Assembly (NCBI GenBank): GCA_904063045.1
Contig: CAJFCJ010000007.1
Coordinates: forward strand, 1,867,404 to 1,931,403
Source of the DNA: Dimorphilus gyrociliatus
Taxonomy: Eukaryota > Annelida > Polychaeta > Dinophilidae
Direction of reading: 5' to 3'
DNA length: 64,000 bases
Positions 22,842 to 34,448 of this stretch are shown one piece after another. Numbering within the stretch: position 1 is the stretch's first letter; the number at the start of each line of letters is the position of its first letter. The notes below the pieces were generated by a model. It worked only from the letters and a program-made list of their open reading frames with translations, did no database searches and had not been told where the DNA came from. The position numbers and the translations under genes were made by a program.

Positions 22842-24317
22842 ATGAATGCTATATTATTTTTTTGTGTATTTATTGTCGTTCCTTTGACATTATCTGTATG
22901 GTTCGCTAATGTTTATTCTTATGTTTTTCATGAGGGTTCAGGTGTTGCACCTGCGTCACCATTTAGGGTATGTCTGGCCATCCTTCTACCTATGATAATC
23001 GTTCGTAACGGTCTGAAAAAGAAAAGTTTAGGTACATCTGGAGCTGTAGGGAGTCTCATAGTCGGTTTTATAATGACAATTAGCAATTATTGTTTTATGG
23101 CTGCACTCCTTACATTTTTTTATCTTGGCTCAAAAGCCTCCAAATTTCGAGGTTCCATAAAAAAATCTTTTGAAGATGATTTCAAAGAAGGAGGCCAAAG
23201 AACCTGGATTCAAATTGTATGTAACGGTGTTGTTGCCACACAGTTGGCGTTATTCTATGTACTTGAAGAGGGGTGTTCTGAAATAATTATTGACTTTAAA
23301 AATAAATACACAAGCTCTTGGTTAGCTATTGGTGTTGTGTCTTCTTTGTCATGCTGGTAGGTTGGTACTTTGGAGACATCCAAAAATTTGTTATGTTCTT
23401 TTTATAGTTGCGGAGATACTCTAGCCTCTGAGATAGGAAGTGTAATGTCATCTAATAGTCCTCGACTTATTACAACATTTAAAAAAGTTCCTAGAGGCAA
23501 GTGACATCATATATCATCTTATATAACATTTTAATTTTAGAAATTTATTAGGTACCAATGGGGCTGTGTCTGTTATTGGATTAATCGCTAGTGCATTAGG
23601 TGGTAGTCTAGTTGGTTTGGCCTATTACATTGCCATTTTACTGACCAGCAATTCAAACGTACTTCGAAGTGGACCTAGACAATACTATGTAATTATTGTG
23701 TCCACTATAGCCGGCCTCTTTGGCTCTCTTGTAGATTCCTTACTGGGCGCTACATTGCAGTATTCAGGTATGAGTTTACGAATTAGTTGTATATCAAAAG
23801 CGTTTCTCTTCTCATCTTGCTAAGCAAAAAGAGTTTAGAAATGATTGTAAACTTTGTTCTACTTTCAGTTCATTTTTTCTTTTACATTCAAAATTATTCT
23901 GAATTTAGAATGAAACTATGATTCGACTTTATTCTTTTCAAAAAATATTTATACTAACTTAATATCAACTGAAATATAGAAAAAAGTCAACTTTTTCATT
24001 TTACTAGATGCTTTTACAGGTTTCTATTTTTGAAGCTTGTTAATTTCAATTTTAGTACTCTTCTGTTCATTTCACCGGATATCCGCCAAGAAATCTATTT
24101 TCATTACTAAATGCAATTTCACGTTTCACCATCTTAATTTTCAAAAATATTTTTAGGAGAAGACTTGACCAATGGTAAAATTGTATCCGTTCCGACTAAG
24201 AGGACTAGGCATATATGTGGTCTATCAATATTAGACAATCATGCCGTTAACTTACTTTCATCTCTTTTAACTGCCTTGGTAATTCCTTATACTGCTTTCT
24301 ACTTGTGGGCCTCTTAA
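22842..24317 (+). CDS. TMEM19: TMEM19-family membrane protein (DUF92)
   Basis: Model: join(22842..23356, 23408..23496, 23552..23767, 24157..24317), 326 residues. A multipass membrane protein of the DUF92 family, which includes plant and bacterial phytyl-phosphate kinases; the function of animal TMEM19 is not established. Conserved motifs: [107 protein letters not shown] and LDNHAVNL. The intron after exon 2 starts GCAAGT, a GC-AG intron; no GT donor there preserves the frame. The last intron is long for this genome (389 bp). Confidence 0.93.
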
Positions 24318-24859
24318 TGTGAATGAATTCAACTGGAAGATAATTTGACAAGAGAATAACTGTTCAATGGTATTTGGATTGTAAAGTAAATTTTTGCAAA
24401 CTGTTTGAAGTGTATACTTTTTCAGTTATCTTTTTATTACAGTATTGGTGATGTCTGTATGAAACACATCTATTTCAACTTGAAAAGTCTTTTATTTATA
24501 AGGACTGTTGAAAACTATCAATTCAACACTGAGGATAGTTTGTACCTAACCGGAAAAACTTTCTAAATACTAAAACAGAAATGTACAATTTCAATAGGTA
24601 TGCACTTCTAAACAAACTGTACGCGTACATTCGACAATGACATCTACCTTATTTTCTGCCTTTGAGTCAGTTGATAAGAATTTAGACGCCATCTGCATTA
24701 GTTTATAAAAAGAGATTTTCAAGTGGTATAGGTTTTCCCATGTGTCCTTGACTCAAGGTCGAATTTCAATCAATTCTTTCCGCGTGTCGCCTAACCGCTA
24801 ATCGTATTTATATGTAAATGCAATGGAAAAAAGCACTAAAATGTCTTAAAAAGTAAGAT
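24318..24859. other. Convergent 3' region of TMEM19 and the double-TALE gene
   Basis: 542 bp, AT-rich, with no coding exon recognised; it holds the 3' UTRs of both convergent genes. Confidence 0.45.
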
Positions 24860-25849
24860 TTAACCACTAAGTCCATCTGTTTCCCTCCTTTGTGGTTGCT
24901 TGACCACATTCCTACTTCGACATCGGCGGTTAGCAAACCAACAAGAAATTTGCGATTCTTCCAAGCCTGTTTCTTGGGCTAATTTTTTTTTATCGGTGGC
25001 ATTCGGATATGGATGAGTCGTGTGTTTGATGTACCAATCGTGAAGGATTTCAACAGCTTGTCTCGGAAGAGAATATTTTCCTCCTTTTCCTCGAGGAGCA
25101 TTTAATTTTAATCTGCCTTCATCCCTAAGTGTACGAATTTCTTGTATCTTTTTCAATTTTCTAGGATGTAGAGAGCTGTTAAAAGGAAGTGTATTATAGT
25201 TGCGAACTCTCCGATTAGCAAACCACTTCTTGACCTGTGAAAGACGGATTCGAGCTCTTATGGCAATTTTCAACATATCGTTGTGAGTAGGGTAGGGATA
25301 ATTAACGTTCTCCTCATACCAGGCCTTCATCAGCTTAATCGTTTCTTCACTAAAGAACTGACGTCGCTTTCTTCTACAAAATAATTCTCCTTCTATATCT
25401 TCTATTAGATAGATCCTTTCCAAACGATAGTGACCATCTACCGCGTTTTTCATTACAATATTCTCCTTGGCTAAAGTCTCAATCGCTTCCTGATTTTCTC
25501 TTTGTAATTTATTTACCTGTAGTCGGTAAGACACGGTAAGCTTATCATTTCCAGCATCGGTCAAGAGTCGAATCAATCTCTCTTCATTCTGTCGTATCAC
25601 ATTTTCGTTTATTTCTTCATTAATTGGAAATTGCACATGATTATTATTTAATATCTGTTTTCTTTCGCCTTCTGACCGAGATCGAATGGTTAAGTCCAAC
25701 GGGCAATCATTAATTATATCTTTTAATTCGCTATTGTCTTGATTGTTTTCTTCTAGACCAAGTAGACTTTGAACTGTAAAGGAACGATACTGACGTATTC
25801 CAGTCTGCAAAGCACCGTTCATGTTTGTGTCTATTTTGAGAATAGACAT
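24860..25849 (-). CDS. Intronless double TALE-homeodomain transcription factor
   Basis: 329 residues in one exon. Two homeodomains lie about 30 residues apart: HD1 (about 158-220, RRKRRQFFSEET...YPYPT...QVKKWFANRRVRN) and HD2 (about 253-316, KYSLPRQAVEIL...HPYPN...QISCWFANRRCRS). Each has 31 residues between the helix 1 Trp and the WF of helix 3, so each carries the three-residue TALE loop insertion (YPYP / HPYP). Residue 50 is Ala in both, as in Irx. The N-terminal part has an eh1-like FTVQSLL (about 24-30) and PLDLT (about 50-54), resembling Groucho and CtBP docking motifs. A basic linker GRLKLNAPRGKGGKY joins the domains. I do not recognise an orthologue with two TALE domains; it may belong to the fast-evolving spiralian TALE expansion (SPILE). 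A repressor role is an inference. Confidence 0.85.
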   Translation of the reverse strand: MSILKIDTNMNGALQTGIRQYRSFTVQSLLGLEENNQDNSELKDIINDCPLDLTIRSRSEGERKQILNNNHVQFPINEEINENVIRQNEERLIRLLTDAGNDKLTVSYRLQVNKLQRENQEAIETLAKENIVMKNAVDGHYRLERIYLIEDIEGELFCRRKRRQFFSEETIKLMKAWYEENVNYPYPTHNDMLKIAIRARIRLSQVKKWFANRRVRNYNTLPFNSSLHPRKLKKIQEIRTLRDEGRLKLNAPRGKGGKYSLPRQAVEILHDWYIKHTTHPYPNATDKKKLAQETGLEESQISCWFANRRCRSRNVVKQPQRRETDGLSG

Positions 25850-26508
25850 TCGCTATGTTGGTCGGTTTCGAAGTTTTTACGTGGTCTTAACTATTAAGGA
25901 AAGTTTTTAAACTCTCTTTGCTCAATCAAAATCAAGAAGCAAGTCGGCATTGGGCCCGCCTAGTTTCTACCTTTACACAGAGGTCAAGTTGAATGTTTGA
26001 CAATCTTAAAGCGATTATTAGGGGTAATTAAGCCCCTGATTGCAGCAATTGGCGCCAAACTATCAGTCAGTTTGTCCGAATATCAAAGCCGTGGATTGTC
26101 GGTGTAGATTTACTATTACGCAATTTTTTTGTTTTGCCTTTAGCGCTGAAATGATACGTAACTCATTTCATAACGAAGGTTTCATAACGGTAATGGCGTT
26201 CTAATGGTAATGGCAACACACGATGCTAAATCAATGGACCGTAAACTAACGAGATGACGTGTACAAAGTTGAGATTACCATTATAATCTGACAAGTAGGT
26301 CGGACAGCTTTCATTGTAAGTAGGCGGAGTATTCTCCTAGTTTCCTTGAATCCGAATTTTTTATTTATTTAGTAAAACATATTGATAAAGATAATTTATT
26401 TGAAAAACACTATCAGTCTTACTCAGATTTATAATTGCTCAGATCGGCACTTGGCGCGCTTCCGGCGTCCTGGAAGGATATAAACGCCAGCGACAGCAGC
26501 TAAACAAC
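25850..26508. promoter_or_regulatory. Divergent interval between the double-TALE gene and the class B GPCR
   Basis: 659 bp non-coding. It contains a palindromic E2F-like TTGGCGCCAA at about 26049-26058 and a short local duplication (GGTAATGGCG/GGTAATGGCA, about 26189-26215). A TATAAA occurs at 26479-26484, but only 25 bases before the GPCR start codon, so it would leave almost no 5' UTR. Confidence 0.45.
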
Positions 26509-27206
26509 ATGTCGACATTGTCTGCTAACGAAACTTTACTTCTACAGCAAAGTGTAAAAATAGAAAATGGTGTCTATAAAGTTCCAAAAAAGATCCAAAC
26601 CTTGGCTCTTGAATTAAGACGAAAATATTGCCCCTTCTCTGAGAAGAAGGAAGGATTTTGTAAAGCCATCTGGGATGGAATAGTTTGCTGGCCGTCTGTT
26701 AAAGCGAATAAGACGATTGAATTAGCTTGTCCTGAATACATTGATGGATTTCGCGTAGATGGGAATGCAAGTAAAACATGCGATGAGAATGGTGAATGGA
26801 AAATTTACCCCTCACTCAATTTTTCACACTGGACAAATTACTCGTTATGCACAGTTGAAAAGGGTCTATGCGAAAAGAAGATTTTCGTAAGTGAATATTA
26901 GCATTATATACTGACTAATAGTAATTTGGAGTTTTATTTAGAATATATTAACTCCTATTCAAGTCATCTCTAATTCTGGTTATACAATATCGCTAATTTC
27001 GCTGGTATTAGCAGTCATTATCATGCTTCTATTCAGGTAGGAACATCTGAATATAATGTTAAAAAAAAAGCTAAAAAAAGCTGCTTTATTACAAATATGA
27101 TGTAGGATATCTTGAATATTGTTGATGAAATTTTTAAATTATAAATGTTGAATGAATATATGAAATATACATATATAATAGTATATACAGTACAGTATAT
27201 ATTCAG

Positions 27207-27248
<42 letters not shown>

Positions 27249-28421
27249 TAATCCTCTTAACAGAACAAATTATCACAAATCTTTATAAATCATGTTTTGT
27301 TTGTAGAAAACTACGTTGTTCACGGAATTGGTTACACATTAATCTGTTCATGTCTTTTATTCTGCGAAGTTGCATGACTCTCCTGAAAGAGCAACTTCTT
27401 GTTGAAGGTGTTGGGTTAAAGTCGGATGTCGAATATGACGAAAAGAAAAAGGTTTACTTCAAAGACGATTCTACGGTATTCACTTTTATTGCTTCCTATT
27501 TTCGCATTAACTAATTAGCTTTTAAAACTAGCATTGGCAGTGTAGGCTACTGTTTTCCATTTTTAATTACGCATTGGCATCTAATCATGTTTGGATTTTC
27601 ATCGAAGGTCTATATTTACATAAGTTACTTTTCCTTTTCGTATTCTCTGAATCAAAATCTGTAAAATGGTATGTTTTATGCGGTTGGTTTACCCCTCTTC
27701 TCTCTATCGTACCGTGGATTTGCGTAAGATTTTATCTGGAAAATGTTTTGTAAGTATCTTCCTTTAATCTATTATAATTTTAAAAACGCCTGTGCTTTGT
27801 ACTGTATCTAGTCAATAACATGTTATTGCAATTATATTCTACTAATTTTATACTGCACAATAATAACTTATTATTTTTAGGTGCTGGAATACACATCCAA
27901 CGGATTCCTACTTCTGGATACTGCAAGGCCCATTGGTAGCTCTCGTAATAGTTAACTTTGGCTTTTTCGTAAACATTCTACGGGTTCTTTTTTCTAAATT
28001 AAAAGCAACTAATTCGGGAGAAGTAAAAAAATATAGAAAGCTGGCAAAATCAACTCTAGTGCTCATTCCTCTGTTTGGTGTACATTACATAGTTTTTATA
28101 GGTTTAACAAAAGATGCTTGTAACATCCTCCCACAACCTCACGGCTATCATGTTGAAGTGGCAAAATTATTTTTCGAAATGTTCTTTAACAGTTTCCAAG
28201 GGCTAATTGTATCAATTTTGTTCTGTTTCGCAAATGGAGAAGTTCAAAGTGAATTACGGAAAGTATACGTTCGATTTAGAACCTCTGGTAGGATCTCAAG
28301 GAACGTAAAAGGCGATTCTTGTACTATTTCATCACTACAATTCGATAACTACAACAACAAGAAACAAACGAACCACTTGAAAGTTGCCGAGCACGTGCTG
28401 CTAATTGAAAGCAAGCTATGA
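26509..28421 (+). CDS. Class B (secretin-type) peptide-hormone GPCR, PTH-receptor-like
   Basis: Model: join(26509..26886, 26942..27036, 27307..27475, 27532..27749, 27881..28421), 466 residues. The extracellular hormone-binding domain has the six-cysteine HRM pattern (YCPF, FCKAIWDGIVCWPSV, LACPEYIDGF, ASKTCDENGEW, WTNYSLC) with several NxS/T sites. Seven membrane helices follow with class B signatures: RNWLHINLFMSFILRS, WIFIEGLYLHKLL, CGWFTPLLSIVPW, KLAKSTLVLIPLFGVHYIVF and FNSFQGLIVSILFCFANGEVQ. YRKLAKSTLVLIPLFGVHYIVF is closest, from memory, to PTH/PDF-type receptors; the ligand cannot be told. No clear signal peptide precedes the HRM domain, so an upstream exon may be missing. Intron 2 contains a TA microsatellite. 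Confidence 0.9.
27208..27245. repeat. (TA)n simple repeat inside a GPCR intron
   Basis: Perfect TA run in intron 2 of the class B GPCR gene. Confidence 0.9.
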
Positions 28422-31400
28422 GAGATAGAATATTACAAAATTAAATTAAAATCGAAAAAAGAGGGAAGAATATTATAGGATGTACACGCATATTGCAAAA
28501 GTTTGATACGTATTTTTGCTGTCAAACCTGTCTAAAAGCGGTATTTTAATAGGAGTCCTATATATGTACAAATAAAAAAATGAATAATCATAAATATAAA
28601 TATATGTACAGTATTCTATATATGTATTGCATGACGGAAAAGAAATAAGTGTAATAATACATTCAAGTAAGTAAAGCAATTGAATACACAAAACATGAAT
28701 AGTTGTATAATGAAAAAGTAATAAAAGTTTTATCATGACAACTATAGACAAATTAAATCTTCAATCTTCCTTTTATTTTATTGTCAATGAAAACTTGCTT
28801 CCAGCAGATGGTCTTCTGTATTTTGTTGTGTTACGCTTAATCTTCACAATGCTAACGTATTACCTTAAGCGCAAGATGGCGTGCTTTTTTATATTAAGAT
28901 TTGCTGTCGTTTATTGTATGAAGATAAACAAGGGAGCAATGAGAAAAAAAGAGGGGAAATTGTTGTATGTACGAAGACATAATGCTAACAAAATTGATTA
29001 GTATATGAACAACGGCAGCAACTCCAATAAAAACGCGTTGCTGCAGAACGCTTGCACAGCTAATGGTCTTCTTAAAGGACTCTAATAAACTTTTACTGCG
29101 AAAAAGTATCAATACTAAGGTGTTATCCATCATATTACGAACGGGCTCTATATTAATAGCATTATATCTAAATTAAAGATAAGGAATTCTCGTTTTTGAT
29201 TTCCTTATCGAAAACCCATCTGACGAAACTAAGTTAATACTTATACTCGTTGCTTCAATATGTACCAACTCAATAGCTTTTAGGAAAACCTTGTTAGTAC
29301 AAAAAGTAGTTTAGTTTAATATTTCCCTTAAAAAAGACTTGTCATTACCTTTTGGCAAACGTATAAATTAAATGCTCTATTCTCAGTATAAGAAAAAATT
29401 ACGATTTTACTATGATCATAGTATGCTGTCCATACACACACGAACCTATCAAATATCTTTAAATTCCATTTCTATACGCAGATGACATGTTTATATTCCG
29501 ATATTAAGAAACAAGTTTATTTATTTTTTTATTAAAGATCTTATCTCTAATTAAATTTGAAACCAGTTGAAAATGTTTGCTGTAATATATTATTTTTAGA
29601 ACTAATGTTTTTTCCACCTATTCCATCGTAGGCCTATTACAAGCACAAAAAATCATGAAATATGATAGAGAATGTAAACTTATCCAAAGATTGTTAAAAA
29701 TGGATAGTTTCCTTTATACTACTGCCTCGAAATTTCAAGTTAATTTTTAGGTATATATTGCTATAAATAATTAAGAACTAAGCTATACGTCTATTTTCGG
29801 ATCAGACTAGTAGCCTCATATTTTTTCCCAAACTAATTAGTCTAAATGCACTAGAATAGTATTCGTACGTAAATAAAAATACAGGATTATTATTATGGTT
29901 TATTAAGGAATTGTGATTAAAAAAATAATAGAATAGCTACCTGTTTTTTTTGTTTTTTTAGAAAAACAAAGCATCAAACGTTATTTCAATTGAAAAGAAA
30001 ATATCGTTCCCAATGAAGGACGAATTCCATATGATGAAATAATGGTTCAATTTTGGTTTATAAGAGAAACATATTATATACTATACAATTATAGTATATT
30101 TTCACTATGACTCCATCCATAACTGTAGAATTGTATTTTTTCTTTACTTTTTAAAATTTTTCAATAAGGTAAATGATATCAACATTAGGTTTATCAATAG
30201 AAAAAACCCAGCCCTTCTAATAGTTTAATAAACCACAGATTGAGGACAAATTCAGTCTCTGTTATTTTTAAACTGCAAGAGTTGTAAGAGGAAAAAGATA
30301 GGTAATTTGATAGTAAGTATCGAGTTCTCTCAAGAAAGACTGACAGAGATTGCACTAGATGAAAGTATAACTATATGAGTAAGTGAAAGTAAATGATTTT
30401 TAAAAGTATGATATTAAAAATATAGTATTAAAAATTTTATATGGTCTAATAGATGTAGAGGTATGTTGTTTTGTAATTTCAGGTGGATGAGAGAAAAGGA
30501 ATCATTTTTCAATAAACTATCATTACTCATGTTAGTATTTGCTAACAAATAAAGATCCGCTTGTAAGAGATTAGCGTACATAGTTTTAAAAAGAATAGAT
30601 TGTCTAAGATATTCTTGCATCAAAGATTTAAATTTAATAACATAGACATGTAAAACTTTCCTCTACTTCTCTATAATTCTTTCTCATTTCGTTGACGAAA
30701 ACTGTGATAAATTTTCGTTTTTTTTTTAAATTCGATTTCGAGAAGATGAAATTCAATTTTTTTTAAAAGAAGAATTCTAAAAAAGGACCGATTTTTACTT
30801 TTTCTGCAGTTTTATATAAATATACTATATATATATATATTGTATATATATATATACAAGCAATTGTAAAAGCGTTAACATGCAGCTTCAATGTTAAGAA
30901 GCAGACACATCATCTACACTTCCGGAAATTACAATTACTTTTCCATACCTGCTAAATATAAACTTTGACCAGGTTTACAATAAAAATCTGGTAGTTGGGT
31001 AGGAAGTATTCACATTAATTCTATTTATCTCCTGCTTCTAAGTAAAGAGGACGAGACGTAGGCTAATAAATTTAATTATGATGAAAAAATTAAAAGAGAG
31101 AACCTGGACATCTTCTATTTTTGAATCAACATCAAATATCAAAGCAATGTATATCTATCTAGTTCGTCTTGATAATGAAATAAAAATAACATAATTTGTA
31201 TATTCATTCAAAGGAAAAACTAAAATAAATATTACAGTCTCTCAATTATATCAAAAAATAACTGTCAAGCTACTGATTGATGAAAAGATATTGGAAAATC
31301 AACCGCGATAACTTCTCTTTTCTAGCACAGATTAATAAGCTATCCTTATTAATAATCCTTAGGTGCAATAGTAATACTGAGATATAACAAAAAACAACAA

Positions 31401-31645
31401 AGCGTCATAAGATTTAGACCGAGTAAGATGATTCGTTGGTTACCTGATGAAATAGAAATTGTTTTTCTCTTATTAAAGATATTTTTAACAATTGTCGTTT
31501 GCGTCGTTTAGTTTATTGACAAACTATTTTGATTGTGATGATTGTGGTGAAGCAACAAATTACCGAATGTGAAATAAACTTGAATTATATGATTCATGGA
31601 ATGGTGAATTGCATGCGGCTAATTCAGGTGCCCTCATATACAAAA
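28422..31645. other. 3.2 kb stretch with no recognisable gene
   Basis: AT-rich sequence with only short random reading frames and a TA run (30826-30856). It contains the 3' UTR of the class B GPCR at its left end. I found no exon, RNA gene or transposon signature. In this compact genome the length is exceptional, so distal regulatory elements or a fast-evolving non-coding RNA are possible. Confidence 0.4.
30826..30856. repeat. (TA)n simple repeat
   Basis: TA-rich run interrupted by TTG, in the gene-poor interval. Confidence 0.8.
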
Positions 31646-32975
31646 CTAGCAATCTGTGTAATTTTTTTCCATAATGTAGTCGACTGGCTTAATGCACCAG
31701 GTGGCTTTAGTGTTGTCATATATCGTTGTAGAAGCCGGACTCCTAGCTGACATTCTCCGGTGGAGGAGAAACAGTAAAATTATTGGTAAAATAAAAGCAA
31801 TAAAAATTCCACCAATGGAAGCTGCTACAAAAGTACCAAAATAGACGACCTTATTTGACATTCCGTAATTCTTTCCAACTGCTCTGGCTAAACAGAACAA
31901 CAATGCCGTAGACGGTTTCCAGACGCCTTTTAAGCACGTCATACTCGTTGGTTGTCCGTGCTTAGAGCAGCCTTCCACTATCAACCTCGTGCTGTCTGTG
32001 CCATTCAAACGTCTTACCTGACTCGTAGCCGGAAGTGAGAGTAGGCTTATTGACGCCAAACTGCACGAGCTTCTCGTAACTGACATGAAAAAAAAATACA
32101 ACTACAAGACAAAATTAAATTATATTAAGATGAATAAACGATATTATAATGAAATAAATGTAACATACGGGAAGAGAAATGAATTAAGATAGGTCTTGTG
32201 AATCCTTTACGCGTTAGAGCGAAGGAGAGACGGTTGGTTAACGAAGTGAAGACGAGTTTCCAGTTGGATAATGGACAGACATTAGTATCGAAGACAATGC
32301 TCTCTTCGCTGATGCTCATTGAAGTACAAGATTCAGATGTATCGAATATTCTAAGTGAGATCGCTCGACCCTCTGGCACGTTTAGTGTCCATGAACATGG
32401 ACAAGCTATAGAATGGAGTATATAAGCAGATTCTCTTTCCTTGAGCTCTCGATTCGGGCACAAGGGTGCTTCACAGGATTTAATAATAATTTTTTTACAA
32501 GAATAACGAACATATAAGTGAACACGAAGTTCTGAAAAACACTCGTCTGAACGAGGAATTTCGTTAACTTTCAGCTGACATTCTCTTTTTGACATACATA
32601 TTTGGCGTAATTCGCGTAACACACTTCGTTTACATCCAAAATATCCCATTGCTTCTTCAATGCACTTCCCAATGCGTATTCGACCAAGATATCCTTCTTG
32701 AATTAGAATAACTTCATCCGCTTGAAGACACTTCAAATGCATTATTTCATTGTCACAGTATTCCAACAGTTTTTCGTCACCTGTTAAAAGGATATATTAA
32801 GATACTAAATGCGTAACCTCGAATCTTATCTCTTCCTAAGCTAAATATAATACAACATTTCCTTTTATGAAAATTAAAACTTTCTTACAGCTATTTTAGA
32901 ATTAAATTTCTTACCGGTTTTGATTCGGATGGGAAAGAGAGCAATGAAACACAAAAAGAATACTTGATGATACAT
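31646..32975 (-). CDS. Single-pass membrane protein with SUEL-type lectin, CUB-like and sushi-like parts
   Basis: Model on the minus strand: exons 32975..32915, 32780..32169, 32079..31646, 368 residues. Signal peptide MYHQVFFLCFIALFPIRI; a galactose-binding (SUEL) lectin domain from LLEYCDNEIMHLKC to LRVHLYVRYSCKK with its typical cysteines; a CUB-like segment (CPNRELKERESAYILHSIACPCSWTL ... WKLVFTS); a short sushi-like segment (EGCSKHGQPTSMTCLKGVWKPS..LFC); a membrane helix (FVAASIGGIFIAFILPIILLFLL); and a short tail after HRR. The lectin plus membrane helix recalls EVA-1/EVA1C receptors, but the CUB and sushi parts differ, so I do not assign an orthologue. A cell-surface carbohydrate or protein receptor is the likely role. 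All junctions keep phase. Confidence 0.75.
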
Positions 32976-33703
32976 CAGCACTTAAATAGTTTTTATACAC
33001 TTTACAGAATGCTCATCGAATGCAAAATATTGAATCGAATAGGGCGTTTTTCGCACCAAATTGACTCGAGAGGGCGCTTTTTTAGATCTAAGAGTCTGTT
33101 CGTTGCGTTCTTTCCGGTGTGCGCCGTCTATATTTAGGTTTAATGTATCGCTAAATGTGTAGAGATATGTATGCCCATTTCAAAACAGCTTCCATTAGAA
33201 TTTTCAAAAGTTGCCTAATCTGCAGATGGAGCAAGAAAAGCGAGATTAATGAGAAACATTTATAAGGCGTGAAGAGGAAACTGTTCCGTTTTTCGCTCTC
33301 TGGAAAAACCTTAGAAGCGCTGTCACTAATTAACAAGTAATTTGGAAAAAGAGAAAGAATGATATACTTATGGAGTAGAACAATGCTTCCATTTTCATTT
33401 TTCACAATACCTTTGGAGTTTGTCAAGTACCATTATATTAGTTTTCAGAGCCTTGTCTTGAAACTAATATACATTTTTAACACTTTATGATTTATCTATC
33501 ACATAGCTATAATATTTAAAATGAAGATATACATAAATCTTCCCAAAAGTTTTTTTAGCAAACAAACTTTTTCAATTTAATGAAAAGCTATAGCTGCCAA
33601 AAGGTATAAACTATAGCTTATGAAATTTTTTATATTGCATGAGCAGCCGCCAGGTGACGGTGCAATTGTTTGTCCTATCTTACTGTTCATTGCGGTGAGA
33701 ACA
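32976..33703. other. Divergent interval between the lectin and Ig-like genes
   Basis: 728 bp non-coding. Two similar G-rich blocks (TAGGGCGTTTTTCG near 33039 and GAGGGCGCTTTTTT near 33070) lie just upstream of the lectin gene start. No other motif was recognised. Confidence 0.4.
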
Positions 33704-34243
33704 ATGACGAATGTAAAGTGGGTTGTATTCGTTTTGCCGCTCTTACTTATTCAAACTACCCAACAGAAGGGAGAAAAGCAATGGCTACATACAAAGCATG
33801 TTGTATTCTCCAATTCCGCACGTCAGTTGGTCCTTTATGGTGGTAGCAAGCTATGGATTACTTGTTTCACCAGTACGAGTAAAAATGACACGAAACCTTA
33901 CTTAAGTTTTCATGTATGTAAGAGGTAATTCTCTTTAATTTTGTTCTAGTATTTTATTCTTTTGAACTAGTGGCTCTGGATGGGTGTGAAGAAGACTTTA
34001 CGGCGGTCCGATCATTTACCAGGTTTGACTCTGCAAGACGGACAGCACGTAACGGCCGATAGTCTTTTAACGTGGCGACATATGATAATAAAACCGGGAT
34101 GTCAGCAGTGGATGAGACTAGGGAACAATAGTTTCGATTGCTCTATCAGTGATGGCCGACAAGTTAAATGGGCTCAGAAATTTGACGTGAAACTTTTACA
34201 CCCCGAGGAGTTCTGGAGACGGGGCGACAGTAGTGATGTGTAA
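33704..34243 (+). CDS. Small secreted Ig-like protein
   Basis: Model: join(33704..33913, 33971..34243), 160 residues. The exon 1 donor is GTATGT after SFH; this gives phase 0 into WLWMGVKKTL, whereas reading through stops early. The N-terminus MTNVKWVVFVLPLLLIQTTQQ looks like a signal peptide. The rest has an immunoglobulin-like pattern: GSKLWITCF (strand B cysteine), FHWLWMG (strand C tryptophan), SLLTWRHMIIKP and SFDCSISDG (strand F cysteine). There is no membrane helix, so it is probably secreted. An in-frame ATG at 33620 would give a longer, poorer N-terminus. I recognise no family; it could be a lineage-specific secreted ligand or immune factor. Confidence 0.6.
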
Positions 34244-34401
34244 TGTATAAAACGTATCCATATAAAGTTTACATGTACAAGTACACCAAAGCGTTCATTA
34301 TCTGGCTTCCTTTAATTTCCAGAAAAAAATCTATTTTTGAATTACATATACATAATATATACATATAAATAAATATAATAAATAAAACACATATACTATA
34401 T

Positions 34402-34404
<3 letters not shown>

Positions 34405-34445
<41 letters not shown>
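34405..34445. repeat. (TA)n simple repeat
   Basis: Uninterrupted TA run of about 40 bases. Confidence 0.9.

Positions 34446-34448
<3 letters not shown>

Noticed and set aside
26479-26484. TATAAA before the class B GPCR
   Set aside because: It is only 25 bases from the start codon, leaving almost no leader, so it was not annotated as a TATA box.
28735-29133. Overlapping open frames on both strands after the class B GPCR
   Set aside because: Low-complexity AT-rich composition, no domain, no splice partners; likely chance frames in the 3' region.
33151-33426. 91-codon minus-strand open frame upstream of the Ig-like gene
   Set aside because: No domain or homologue recognised, and hydrophobic composition is explained by AT-rich DNA.
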